Below, piece after piece: positions 33,693-45,814 of a stretch of 64,000 nt of DNA. Under the pieces are notes generated by a model. The model did not search any database, had not been told where the DNA came from, and was given only the letters and a program-made list of their open reading frames with translations. The stretch is taken from the NCBI RefSeq assembly GCF_030936135.1, contig NW_026776913.1:2108001-2172000 (forward strand). Direction: 5' to 3'. Each line of letters starts with the position of its first letter. Position 1 is the first letter of the stretch. Source of the stretch: Gavia stellata (taxonomy: Eukaryota; Chordata; Aves; Gaviiformes; Gaviidae). Made by a program: the position numbers and the translations under genes.

Positions 33693-36600
33693 TCCACCAG
33701 GAATAAACAGGTGGTGGATCTCTTCTGATCAAGTGGGGACCACTCGTAAGTGCCTCTTTTGTGTACCAGGTATATCTTTAGAAGTGCAGAATCTTGGGAC
33801 TGGTTGTGGAATGAGAAGCAGGAGAAGGGAATTTGTGTCTTAAAGAAATATAGGTCTGGTCTTGAAGAGTGTAAAAAACTTGCCTGGCTTTCTTCCTTCT
33901 TTAAAGCAAAGCCAGTTGTGATCCTGGAAGTGGGAGCTGTTGAAATGCCACACCTGCCCAGGAGTGGGAGGAAACTGACTCTAAGCATGCTGTTTTCTCT
34001 TCTGTCACCCAGCCAGGCTGAGGCGTGGCATTCCTGCATGTCTGGGATTCCTCAGGGCATCTCCCTATTGGCAGGGAGAAGTGGGCAGCTGGATCAAGCC
34101 CTTCCACAGGACATGTCTAAATCCAAGCAGATGAATCCCATCCCTCTTGTTCTCTGGGCTTCCTAGCAGAGGACAACTGTGAAAGCTACTCTGATAGGGT
34201 CAGCTCCTCTGAAAAAAAAAATAGTAGATCCTTGCGCAGAGGAAAGATGCACAAGTTGGGTCTCAGTTTCCCCATCTTTTAACACAGAAATCATTACTTC
34301 CCCCTTCTTTCCTTCTCATATTCTGACTCCCCTCCAACAATGTAATTACTTATTTGTGTCCCACTGTCTGACTTAGATACTGCAAACCGAGTCCTCCTGT
34401 TTTCTTCTTTCTTGCAAAAGAGAGCAAGGTCAGCTCATGGGGCATGACTGAGCACACACACCCCCAGCAGCAGGATCTCCCCATTTCCTAGGCTGAGGCA
34501 AGCGCACAAGGTGGGAATGTCTCCATCATCTCTGATTTGCGCAAGGGCCTTCAGCCCTGACATACTCCCACAACACACTTGTTCCTCCTCCACCCACAGA
34601 CAGAAATTCCTTCCCACTTCCAGGCTCAGGTCTTGGCTGCAAGAATTTGCTGCACTTCAGAAGAGGCCTTGAGCTTCTTGGCTCTTCTTGGTGCTTAAGG
34701 CAATCTTCCGGGCTCCCTCCAGATTTCATGGGGGGACTTCTTGTCTCTAACAAGGACTTTATGACAAGTTTTTATGAAATGTTTGTTTTTCTGTCATTCC
34801 TGTGTGTGGGGAGATTAGACACAGAGAAGGAGGATATACAGCAAAAGGGATGCGAGTGAAGTGCCAGTAAGAACCAGGTGAGCTCCCCCCATGCCTGTGG
34901 CTTCCTGGCAAGGAGTCTGTCCTGAGAAGGGGATCCAGCCTCTGCCACTCTGGAGTGGGGAATCAGCAGCACTCGTGCCTCCTGGGGGACACAAAAGATG
35001 ACTTTTCAAGGGCACCTTTCCTCTGAACTGCTTTAGATTTGTCCTTGAGGATGAGGAATAATGGCCAGCACTGCAAATACTGATTTAACTGGCATTGCCC
35101 AGAGTGGTCATCAGAGATGCAAACTGCTATGCTGCAGATAATTATATTAAGGCAGATTAATGTTGCGGGTTTGGTTTTGTTTTGTTTCTTCTTTTTTGAT
35201 ACTGATACTCTTAGGGAAATCACACAAGCATCTGAAGGATTATTGAAGGTTTTCTGAGAGAAGCCCCAGCAGATTAGCATCTCAAGCAATGGGGTGCCGG
35301 AGGGCAAGGGAAGGATGGTTTGGGCACTGCCCTGGGATTTGGGAAACGGAAATGAGTTCTCCTCTCCTTGACACCCTGCCCTTCTCAGTGAGGGCTGTGA
35401 AAAACTCTGCCAACTAGGTCGGAACTCACAGCCGTGTCAGGGAACTTCTGTCGAACTGCAGGAATGTGGTCCTGACAGCTCAGGCGTTGAGTTTCCATTG
35501 GAGTCCAAACTGCTACAATTCACACTGCCTCCGTCTTCACTATGACACTGGGTGTTGTGTGACACAACTGTCCTGGATCTCCAGGCAGGATGGGCAAAAG
35601 TTTGATACCTGAACCAGAACTTTTCCTCTTCCTGGAAATGTCAATGCCACAGGCTCGAGCCAAGAGGCCCAAGAAACAAAACTTCCCAGAGAATCAAGTA
35701 ATGAAAACCTCCCCCCAGCTGTGGGACTTGCTCTTGACTGACAGAGAATTTGTGAGTCTGGACAAATTTGTGAGTCTTCACCTATTTTTCCCTCTCTCTT
35801 TGTAACTTGGCTCTCAGCATTTACATATTGAAACTGCTTTGCCACTTTGAAAATGTGTCTTTGAGAAACTAGCTCGGGATATTTTCATTATCTTTTTTTT
35901 AGCCCAAATGAATATGCAGCATTGAAGTGGGTTTCCATATATGGAGCAGTTTTGCACAATGTCTGCTGCAAGAGGAGAAATATCTCAGCCTGCATCTGGA
36001 AATGAATGAAGCTGTGGGGGGTAAATGTGCTGCTTCAGACAATATGTGGTATGCATGCAAGAGAAAATGTTGTGAAGGTGATTGGGCATGAAAGAAATGG
36101 AAAACTGCCCATCCAATGGAGCTCTGCAAGCGGAGGATGGAGCCGTACATAACTTGGCATGATCCAAGTGGGATCAGCATGGAGAGAAGACTTTTGTAGG
36201 GAAGGCGTTGCAATGGAGTACCTTGACGTCACCGAACTGAAAAAGAGAGATTGGACAGTGTGCTGAAGTGACAGGCAGAAGTGTCCTCGGCTAAAAGACC
36301 TTTGCTAAGAGGACTTTGGAGGGATTTGGGTTGCAGAGATTTGAGGTCGTCCTTTCAAGACCTAAGCAAGCTGAGCTTTGGAGACAAGTGAAAATAAGGA
36401 AGCTCTCAAGGATGTTTTGGGATTCGTTGTACTATCTTTCCTCTCTCTTATAATTTAAAGATTACTGGATTGCCCTTAAGTAATCCATGCTCCATATCTT
36501 TTTTCTCTGCTTTTTTGAGGAGGGGGAGGTGGAAGAGAAGAATAGTTTCTTTTTTAACCAAAGGCAGCCAACGGGCAGATCCCAGGTTAGCGAAAAGGTA

Positions 36601-36985
36601 CAAAGGAAGGCAGAATTTTGATGTGGTGTACACTGGCACAAGAGGATTACCTGCATTTCCATTCTCTGAAGCCCTAACTGGGCGGCAGAGAGCCTGGAAG
36701 CTCAGAGCTCCCTTCATCTGCCCTGCATTTCAGCATGTAAAATTAAGCTAACCTAGTCATAAAGTTGGTTTTGATTCTCTTCACAGCCTAAAGCACAGCA
36801 TGGGGCGGGAGGCAGGCAGGACACCTAAAGAGGACTCACACTTCTCTGCAAAAAAGCTTAGGTGCTTGCGGGAACCACAGGAGGCATGGCATACCGATTC
36901 CAGGGTTCAACGACCTGGTCAAATGCCCTGTCTCCTTCTCTGTAATGGTGGCATTGATGCATGGCAGTTATGTGCGGACTCTGTA
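33693..36985. other. Non-coding part of the middle segment, block B
   Basis: Inverted partner of 6,196-9,490 with no recognised gene. It keeps the TGACGTCA palindrome at 36,224-36,231. Confidence 0.55.
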
Positions 36986-36989
36986 CAAG

Positions 36990-37420
36990 GATCATAGAAT
37001 CATCAATTCATAGAATGGTTTAGGTTGGAAACGACCTTTAAGATCATCAAGTCCAACCATAAACTTAACCCTGCTAAGTCCACCACTAAACCATGTCCCT
37101 CAGCGCCTCATCCACACGTCTTTTAAAACCTCCAGTGATGGTGACTCAACCACCTCCCGGGGCAGCCTGTTCCACTGTCTGACAACCTTTTCAGTGAAGA
37201 AATTTTTCCTAATATTCAGTCCAAACTTCCCCTGGCACAACTTGTGGCTGTTTCCTCTTCTCCTATCACTTGTCACTTGGGAGAAGAGACCAGTATCCAC
37301 CTCTCTACAGGGGGACAATCACTTCCCTAGTCCTGCCGGCCACACTGTTTCTGATACAAGCCAGGATGCAGTTGGCTGTCATAGCAATGTTGGCCAACAG
37401 ATGAATGTTTCTTTTCCATA
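36990..37420 (-). mobile_element. CR1 LINE fragment (3' end), block B
   Basis: Partner of 5,770-6,195 on the opposite strand. The minus strand reads [40 protein letters not shown]. The 3' tail with TCATAGAAT repeats is near 36,990-37,016. It was present before the block duplicated. Confidence 0.9.
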
Positions 37421-40170
37421 GGTATTCAGAGAGATCCTTCTTGTGCTCGGGAGAGGCTGTCCTGCAAGGCCTATCACACTTCCTGAGCTCCTTCCCCCTT
37501 CAGAGCTGCTTCCCACGGCACCACTTGGATCAGTACCCCCGTACATCAAAGTCTTCTCCTCTGGAGTCCACCAGCCTGTGCTCTGCTGCTGGCCTTCCTC
37601 TGACACCTGGGACCCCAATATTTCCTTGTTTGCCAGTACCGCCTCCAGGTGAGCATCCCCCTTGTTGGCCCTACCTGGCAGCTCTGTTAGGAACTTGTCC
37701 CAGGAGCCTCCAGGCTGCCGCCATCCTGTCGCTTTGCCTGGCCAGGGAATGCCAGGGCACTTACAGTCCCCCACAGGAACCTGCTCCTTAACCTGGACAC
37801 TTCCTCGGCTTGCTGAGAGAGGACTGTTGCTGTTTCCTCTCCCTGACCAGGTAGGATATGACTGCCGAGACCATGTCACCCTTACTGACTTCTCTTCTCA
37901 TCCTCACTCACAGAAGCTGGCCCAACCTGTTGCCCATCTCATAGAGGAGCTCCATATATCCTAGTTGCTCCTTCACACAGCGTGCTTCCCCCCAATACTT
38001 GTCCTCCCTGTCACCTTCTCCATCAGAGCCTGTATCCCTGCACTGCAGCACCCCAGCTCAGCAAGCTGTGCCACCACTTCTCATTTAATCCCAAACCATC
38101 ACAGTAGAGTGACACGTCCTGGGGCTTCAGCTCCTCCTGCCTGTGCTCCAGCTCCTCCTGGCCATGCACCTTTGGGCTGCAGCACCTCAGCCGTGGCACC
38201 GGGGTGGAGTGCAGACTTCTCACAGGGAAACCTGATCACTGGTCCTGACCAGAAGACCATTGTGAATCGAACAGTTAGTGCAGTGCTGCGCTGTGCTGCG
38301 TGTACAGCGTGGCCTCCACACCTGTACTGTGCTGAAGAGATCCCTTGGGCACAGGACAACCTCAGCAGCTCCTTGTCACAGTGCAGCCTGCGGGCAGCTC
38401 CCACGCGGTACTGGCCATCACGGCACCTGCATGGCCTTGTCTCTGTCTGACAATGCAGCAGGAAGGTCTCATGAGAACATCATTTCTGACTGACTGTGGA
38501 GAAGAGGAAGAGAGTCGTTTCCTCCTAAGGGAATACAGTATGAGTTTGATTGACCAAAACAGGAGACTGTCTTCTCTGGACGGGCTCTGCATGGTGTGCT
38601 GCACATGGCTGGGAGTCCCATCTGATGTTACACCACCTAGGCATCCCACCACATAAGTGGATCAAAGATTACCTATACTCTTCTTTCCTTATAATCCTCG
38701 CCCTCACAGCATTTTAAATGGTACCTCACAGAGTGTGAGTACCTTCCTTACTGGGATCATCATGGACCAGGATCTACTGGTGAAGAACTCTCCCAGCACA
38801 CTTGGATGCAGCCCCTACGGTCCAATGGACTGGTAGGTGTGCAGTTTGCTCAGGTAACCCCTGGCTTCATCCCCATTCACAGCTGGTTGTTCTCCTCCAG
38901 AGCCCTGCCTCAAAGCACAAAGGCCTGGGAGACCTTTAATGGTGGAAACTGAGGCAAAGGGGACACAGAGCATCTCGGATCTATCTACACCTACTCTTAC
39001 TAATCTTTGCAGTTGTTCCACAGTCTCTCTGTCTCTTCCTTAACTCTTCCTGAAGTAGCAACAGCTCATCTAGGTGCCCTTGAATTCTTTTTTGGGTTTC
39101 AATTGAGTTTTGGTATGGACAACTGCTGTGCTTGGAGGATGCGGTCCATGAAGACAAGATGTGTGCAGGCACAGTGAGAAAAGGATTGTTCTGTTCCTGG
39201 ACTGTATCATCATGGGAGTGAATAAAGATCCCTGTGTGATGTGCTTTGTGTTCACGCAATGCCTGCAGCTATTGGGCAGAGAAGGGACAGACGTTGCCTC
39301 TCTGATGACATCTGATGACCAATACCTCTGAGTGATGGCAACAGCAATGGCACACAGCCACCAAATTGCATTGTGTGCAATGCCGCCTGCGGTGTCTTGT
39401 CACACACCCACCCTGAATGGGAATTCCTTTCCTGTTGGTCCTGTGATTTTCTTGCCAGCCCTGGCATCTCATGTAGCTCTGTGGGCCTGGATTTGAACAT
39501 TACATTGAGCAGCTGCCTTGAATTCTGTACCACAATGTGGGGATGAACACGAGACAGCTGCCAATACAGTCAGTGAAGATCTAGTAAACCCAACACCTGG
39601 AGGAGAGGAAGAAAGAGACTGAGCTCTCCCTATAGCATACGACTCCATTCCATCATCTGAATATCTCTATAGGCTGACCTGAACATAACGAGTAGGGACA
39701 GGTTCAGTTGCCCTTAATTTGGGCAGCAGCTGTCCTTTCAGTTGGCCAAAGGAAATTCCCAAGAGCCTCCAAGAAGATGCCCCAGATGTTGGCCTGTCTC
39801 TACATCAGCCTGCACGTACCTTCAATCTGTCTCTATTAGCGGCACATATCTTTGACCACCTCTGGCACCTCAGATGTCACCAGACAACTGCATCTGAACA
39901 GCTCACTCCTGGCCTCCAGCTCCATTAATTACCATGGGAGCTGAGAGCAGGAGCTCACATGCAGGTGCCTATTGTGTGTCCACCTGAAGGGGGGCAGGAG
40001 GAATCCCACCTGCTGTGGGTCTGTGGTGTGCATGGGAGGGAGCTGAGTGCCCTTCCAGCCCCAGCACTCCAAACCCAGGATGAGATGCCTTGTCGGGCTC
40101 AGCTGCATCCCTTCCCTCAGCAGGGGTAAAAGAGATCCCTGCCTGTCCCTGTCTGGCTGTCCTGTCTAAA
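37421..40170. other. Non-coding part of the middle segment, block B
   Basis: Inverted partner of 3,190-5,768. It contains about 130 extra bases at about 38,264-38,392 that block A lacks. No gene is recognised. Confidence 0.55.
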
Positions 40171-40384
40171 GACGGGCCAAGAAAAGTTGATATTTAGGCG
40201 TGACTCTGTCTCTCAGCAGGGAAATGTCAGTGCTGGGAAGAAGTGTCTCTCCCCAGCTGCGGGAGGGAACCTCAGTGATTGCTCCAGCCTGTTTCACAGC
40301 AGGTTCCCCTGGAGCCCCAGGGACCCCTGGGGGGAGCCCCGAGGGGCAGAGAAAGTGCCGCCTTGGGCTGCTCCTCTGCTGCTG

Positions 40385-41345
40385 AGCTGGGCCGGGCTCC
40401 TGGGATGGAGGGAGCTCACGGCAAGCGGGCAGCGCTGAGGAGAGACAGCTCTGCCCAGGAGCAGCTCCTCTGCGAAGTGCAGCAGGGCTGAGGGCACTGC
40501 CTGCAGGCACCGAGGGGAGAGGATCAAGGCAGAGAGAGGTTAAAGGCAGTCTGGAGTGGGAGGATGCTGAGAGCTCACTTGGAAAGATGTTTTCACAGCC
40601 CTTGACACGGTAAGTATCTGGCTGAAGGTGAATGGATTTGCGGTTCCTACATGACTCTCCAAAAGCTTTTACACCCCACAGACTATGGGATCTTTTGGGA
40701 GGGTTTTCCTCTGGAGGAGGAAAATGTGCTCCAGAGCAGGTATTTCCTGCTGCACCATCAGAGGGACAGGACTGCCTTCTCCCAGGGTTGATATCAGGGA
40801 TGTGAACTCGGATTCTTCGTTCTTGCTGTCAGGCTCTCTGGGGATGGGAGTTTCATCTGCAGAGTCACACACTGATCTTGTGCGTCCTTCCATCCAAGTG
40901 TGTCCACGGCAAGCGGGCAGCGCTGAGGAGAGACAGCTCTGCCCAGGAGCAGCTCCTCTGCAGAGCGCAGCAGGGCTGAGGGCACTGCCTGCAGGCACCG
41001 AGGGGAGAGGAGTGAAGCAGCGAAGGGTTTAAAGGCAGTCTGGAGGGGGAGGATGCTGAGAGCGCATAGTAGGAGTAATCTTCACAGCCCTTGACATGGT
41101 AAGTCTCTGGCTGCAGGGCAATGCAGCTGGAGTTTGTGGAGGGCTCTCATAAACGTGGCATAGTCCCCAGGAATCTCACTCCTGTGTAGAGGAGGTGGCA
41201 GGGCATGACGGCTGCCTTCTCCCAGGGATGAGGAGTGAGGCATTGAAGGGTTTAAAGGCAGTCTGGGGTGGGAGGACAGAGGCGAGCTCACTGGAGGAGA
41301 AATATTCACAGCCCTTGACACGGTAAGTCTCTGGCTGCAGGGCGA
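40385..41345 (+). repeat. Triplicated first-exon block with three splice donors
   Basis: Three partial tandem copies of the unit ending CCCTTGACAYGGTAAGT are present, with GT at 40,610, 41,099 and 41,323. Each is preceded by GGTTTAAAGGCAGTCTGG-type sequence, and two also carry the GGCAAGCGGGCAGC stretch. The other modules have a single copy. The units differ from one another, so this is not an assembly stutter of identical sequence. It could give OR gene 4 alternative first exons. Confidence 0.75.
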
Positions 41346-43059
41346 TTTAGGTACAGTTCATGGAGGGCTCTCGTAAAGCTGGCATGGTACCCAGGAATGT
41401 CACTCCAGTGTAGAGGAGAAGGAGGTGCCCCAGAGCAGGGCTTCCCTGCTGCACCATCAGAGGGACAGGGCATGAGGGCTGCCTTCTGCCAGGGACGGCT
41501 GCAGGGTGTGAAGGTGGGTGTGCAGCCAGGGGTGCCCAGGGCTGTCCTTCCGAGCAGGGTCCCTGCACCCCCGGGGCTGGGTGCTGGGGCAGGGACTCTG
41601 CCGCCTGCCAGGGTCAGCACTCAGCCTGCCCGGGGAGCTCCCCACGGCGCTGTGGGGAGAAGCTGGGGGTGGAAGGAGAGACCAGTGCAATGGCAGGGTG
41701 CTTCTGCTGTTGAGAGGGTGCTGCGTGGGTCAGGGCTGCTCACAGCTCCACATCACTGCAGGATCTTCCCAGGAGACTTTTCAGGAAGCACAGCAAGGCA
41801 GGGGCTGCCTGAAAGGGAAGGATCCTGGTCTTTCACTCTTCTCCTCTGGGTTGTCTGGGTGGGTGATTGCACATAGAAATTAATCTCTCATTTCCGGAGG
41901 AGGCACTGAAATTCCAAGTCTGTTCCTCTTAGAGGTGAATAAAGCGGGGAGTATTGGAAATCACCATGCCGTGGTTACAGACAGCATCAGTGTCACTTTT
42001 CCAGCCTCGCCAGGGCTGGTCTGATGTTCCCCTCAGAGCCTGCACACCCAGAGATGCCCTGGGCAGTGTCCTGCTGCAGGGAGGGCTCTGCAGGGCAGAG
42101 CTGAGCAGGCAGCGGGTGGGATGGGCTCTGTGAGCACTGCCAGGGAGGAGACACAGGGGACAGAGAACCAGCTCCTGGCAGGGACAGCTGCAGGCAGCAG
42201 AGACAGGGACGGGGTTGGGAGGACACTGCAAACAAGCACAGGGGGAGGGTGCGCTCAGGCAGCTCTCTTTCTGTGTTTCCCTGCAGATGTCTGCTGGGCA
42301 CTGTCTGCGGGGCAATGAGCTGACTCTCTCTGTAGAACCTCCCATCGGAGGGACCCCCGAGTCTCTGCTTTGCCTGTCCTGCAGGGCTTGCAAGCTGCCC
42401 CCCAGAAAGGCGCAGCTCTGCTGTGGGATCCTCGGGAGTGCGGAGCCTTTCCTTGGGGGTCGGCACTCTCCTCGCAGAGTCAGTTGCTTCTCTCTGGGAG
42501 GAGTCGTGTCCTGCCCTCTCCATCACACCTCCACCTCTGGGCTGGGCTGGAGAAGAGTTTGCAGAGCTGTTCTTTGAAACAGGACTCCTCTGGTCTCATC
42601 AGAATCCAGGTTTAGGGGTTTTTTTAAAAGATTAATTTGTGTGTGAAGTCGTCTTCAAGGTGGCAAAATGAAAACACAGGGCAGATGGGAAAAGGGCTGA
42701 TGGACATTGCAGCTCTGTGAAAAAACACAGACAAAGTTATAAGAAAGTCATGCTGAGCCTCTCTTTCACAGCCCACGTTCTTCCCAGCCATGAGTGCAGA
42801 TATTGAACTTTTCAATGAAAGCTGGATTACATCTGACATCCCCTGTGAACATCGGAGCTGTCACAAACCAGCTCCCATGTACCCACTGCAGCAGATCAAA
42901 GCTGACTCCTCAGCAGCAGAAGGGCAGAGCTCCTGCTCCTCACAGCACACTCAGCCAGCACAAACTAGAGAAAGGAAATGCATTCCAAATGGTGGTGGTG
43001 GGGGGGGGGGCGGAATTCTGTGAAAATTGGAGTGGCTTTTCTCAGAGAAATCTGTCCTA

Positions 43060-43089
43060 ATTTTTCCTGTCTTTTCATTTTTTGGACAG
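43060..43089 (+). promoter_or_regulatory. 3' splice site upstream of OR gene 4
   Basis: The tract TTTTTCCTGTCTTTTCATTT ends in TTTGGACAG with AG at 43,088-43,089, 24 bases before the ATG. Confidence 0.62.
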
Positions 43090-43113
43090 AGCCCCCAGAC
43101 CAAGAAACAGCAA

Positions 43114-44043
43114 ATGTCCAACAGCAGCTCCATCACCCAGTTCCTCCTCCTGGCATTCGCAGACACGCGGGAGCTGCAGCTCTTGCACTTCTGCCTCTTC
43201 CTGGGCATCTACCTGGCTGCCCTCCTGGGAAATGGCCTCATCATCACTGCCATAGCCTGCGACCACCACCTCCGCAGCCCCATGTACTTCTTCCTCCTCA
43301 ACCTCTCCCTCCTCGACCTGGGCTTCATCTCCACCACTGTCCCCAAAGCCATGGCCAATTCCCTCTGGGACACCAGGGCCATCTCCTTTGCAGGATGTGC
43401 TGCTCAGCTCTTTCTTTTTGTCTTTTTCATTTCAGCAGAGTTTTATCTTCTCACCGTCATGTCCTACGACCGCTACATTGCCATCTGCAAACCCCTGCAC
43501 TACGGGACCCTCCTGGGCAGCAGAGCTTGTGTCCACATGGCAGCAGCTGCCTGGGGCAGTGGGTTGCTCAATGCTGTGCTGCACACGGCCAATACATTGT
43601 CACTACCACTCTGCCAAGGCAATGCCTTGGACCAGTTCTTCTGTGAAATCCCACAGATCCTCAAGCTCTCCTGCTCAGACTCGTACCTCAGGGTAGTTGG
43701 GCTTCTTGTGGTTAGTTTCTGTTTAGTCTTTGGGTGTTTTGTTTTCATTGTGCTGTCCTATGTGCAGATCTTGAGGGCTGTGCTGAGGATCCCCTCTGAG
43801 CAGGGACGGCACAAAGCCTTTTCCACGTGCCTCCCTCACCTGGCCGTGGTCTCCCTGTTTATCACTACTGCTGTGTTTGCCCACCTGAAGCCCCCCTCCA
43901 TCTCCTCCCCATCCCTGGACCTGTTCATGGCCGTTCTGTACTCAGTGGTACCTCCAGCAGTGAACCCCCTCATCTACAGCATGAGGAACCAGGAGCTCAA
44001 GGATGCCATGACGAAATGGTTTTCAACATTTTTCAACAGCTGA
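43114..44043 (+). CDS. Olfactory receptor, OR14-like (gene 4)
   Basis: An intact 309-residue odorant receptor. Motifs: NSS at 3-5, GN 39-40, PMYFFL 56-61, MSYDRYIAIC 116-125, C95/C177, KAFSTCLPHL 234-243, PLIYSM 285-290. The ATG at 43,114 is chosen over the in-frame ATG at 43,027, which precedes the splice acceptor. The C-terminus (DAMTKWFSTFFNS) differs from all other copies. The gene is a mosaic. Helix 3 (LFLFVFFISAEFYLL) is like gene 3, helices 4-5 (WGSGLL, VGLLVVS) are like gene 2, and helix 6 (FITTAVFAHL) is closest to gene 1. This implies gene conversion among the cluster members. Confidence 0.95.
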   Translation: MSNSSSITQFLLLAFADTRELQLLHFCLFLGIYLAALLGNGLIITAIACDHHLRSPMYFFLLNLSLLDLGFISTTVPKAMANSLWDTRAISFAGCAAQLFLFVFFISAEFYLLTVMSYDRYIAICKPLHYGTLLGSRACVHMAAAAWGSGLLNAVLHTANTLSLPLCQGNALDQFFCEIPQILKLSCSDSYLRVVGLLVVSFCLVFGCFVFIVLSYVQILRAVLRIPSEQGRHKAFSTCLPHLAVVSLFITTAVFAHLKPPSISSPSLDLFMAVLYSVVPPAVNPLIYSMRNQELKDAMTKWFSTFFNS

Positions 44044-44270
44044 GACCTGCCCTCTCTCTTCACACATGATTCCCTGTGCATCCCGTAGTGTGTTAGAGTT
44101 TTGTTTATTCACTCTGTTGCTGGTTTTGTTGTTGTTATTTCTCACTTTCAATTTCCTACATGACTATTTGGATTTGTCCCACTGCAGGAACGTGCTCTCT
44201 CTCACCTGGAAACCATAGAAAGGTATGGTTAACACTGGCTCAGAAGCTGACTCTCTCACAGTATCTCTAT

Positions 44271-44276
44271 AATAAA
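44271..44276 (+). terminator. Polyadenylation signal of OR gene 4
   Basis: AATAAA about 228 bases after the stop codon, in a context resembling that after OR gene 2. Confidence 0.55.
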
Positions 44277-45814
44277 ATGGGATCTCCCCTGCACGCTGCC
44301 TGCATGGTTGGCTCGTCTTCCGAAGCTGATGTTAAAAAGAAGAAGACTCAGAAGGGCCCATTGATCCATGGATTTGGGAGCAAAAAGCTCCTTGTCACAT
44401 CATGACTTTTTAAAGACCAAGGGATGGATTTCGAACTGATCTCTGAGTGTGTCTAGTGACAGTGGGGATGGTGATTGTCACTGAGGGACATACCCAGGGC
44501 TGTACCACATATGGCATGGCAGACAGCCATCGGTCAGCAAGAGAATCTGGGAGCACAGGGTATTTCCAAGGGCAGCGTATGCCTTGGGTGGGAGATGAAT
44601 AGAGACCCACAAAGCCCGAGATCACCCAAGGAGGAATCCCCCAAAGGTGAGGTAGAAAATGCAAGTATCCACAGGCCAATGAGGACTCTGTAATCCCAGG
44701 GGAGGCAGTGGGGAACCAGCAGGCATGAGGAAGGGAGGCTGGAGAGCAATTCATGTCACCCTTTGGGAAGTATCACCAGGTGCATCTAGAGGCACAACAG
44801 GACTCACCTAATGGCCTTGGAAATGCTCCAGAGTCCCTCCAAGTCCCTTCCACCTCCACAGACCCCAGGTGGGAGCAATGAGCAGCAGCCATCCCTGTCT
44901 GGCTGGATCTGCTTCCAACCCTGAGCAGCAAAGCCAGGGTAGGGTCACCCTTTTGCCTTGAACAGCACAGCCCGCTCCCTCTGCAGAGCAGCACCACCAG
45001 CTCGGAGCCCCGTGGGGAGCAGGGGGATGGCTGGGTAGGTGAGAAGTGGGATGGGGACTGATGAGATGGGAGCTGACATGGCCTGGGAACTCCTTTGAGA
45101 GAAAAATGCAAGGGTTTAACTAAACCAGGACAATGTGTGGGTATACTAACACATACTCATGGTGCAGAGGCAGATGTCCTTGCTGTCCTGGTGCTCCACA
45201 GGCTCCCAGCCACTGGGCAGTGGCTGAAGAGGACTGGATTCCTCCATTCCCCATCCCTTAATGCCATTGTTCCTCCTGTTGGTGAAACGGGAGGCTGGGA
45301 CCCTGTCTCTGAGCTTGCACTGAAGGAAGACTGTCCCAGGAGGCATGTCAGTTTGCTGCTGTCCCTCAGTCCTTGTTCCCAGCACAAGTCCTTGAGACAG
45401 GCTCCCCCACCCCAATGTCACCCCCAGACAAGGCTTCTCAGCCAGAGTCCAGCTGGAGGACTGGGATCCAGCTGTGACCGCAGGGAGGATGAGACCTCTT
45501 CTAGGTCCTCTGAAGGGCTGGGGGCTTCTGGGAGCCCCACTGGGGGAGGGAGCATGCAGAGGAGATCCTGGGGCCCTGTCGAGCACCCCATGCACATGTG
45601 AGGCCATCAGGCAGGGTCCCTGACTCCAGAGACCCAGCCCCGCTTGTTGGTGCATGAACAGACAGAAGAACCTGGCCCGGGAGAGTTGGGCAAGCCCCAG
45701 CCCCTCACACCAGCCATTTCCAGCCCTGGCCATTCACCACGACCCCAGCGAGGGCTGATCCTTGAAATGAGACCAGCTCCTACCTCCTGCTGGACTCAGT
45801 GCCTGTACTGGGGT
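44277..45814. other. Sequence downstream of OR gene 4, nothing recognised
   Basis: Non-repetitive, moderately GC-rich sequence. Open frames up to 195 codons occur on both strands and overlap one another. No domain or family is apparent. Confidence 0.45.

Larger units (their letters stand above)
40385..43113 (+). repeat. OR-upstream module, copy 4, with local triplication
   Basis: Same module as copies 1-3, upstream of OR gene 4, but its first-exon block occurs three times (details at 40,385-41,345). The OR-proximal half matches copy 2 (for example GTGAAGTCGTCTTCAAGG near 42,642). The outer edge (40,170-40,400) matches copy 1. A poly-G run with GGT repeats (42,989-43,010) lies near the OR side. 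Confidence 0.75.

Noticed and set aside
45146-45733. 195-codon open frame on the minus strand downstream of OR gene 4
   Set aside because: Overlaps a 168-codon frame on the plus strand, resembles no family and has no second copy.
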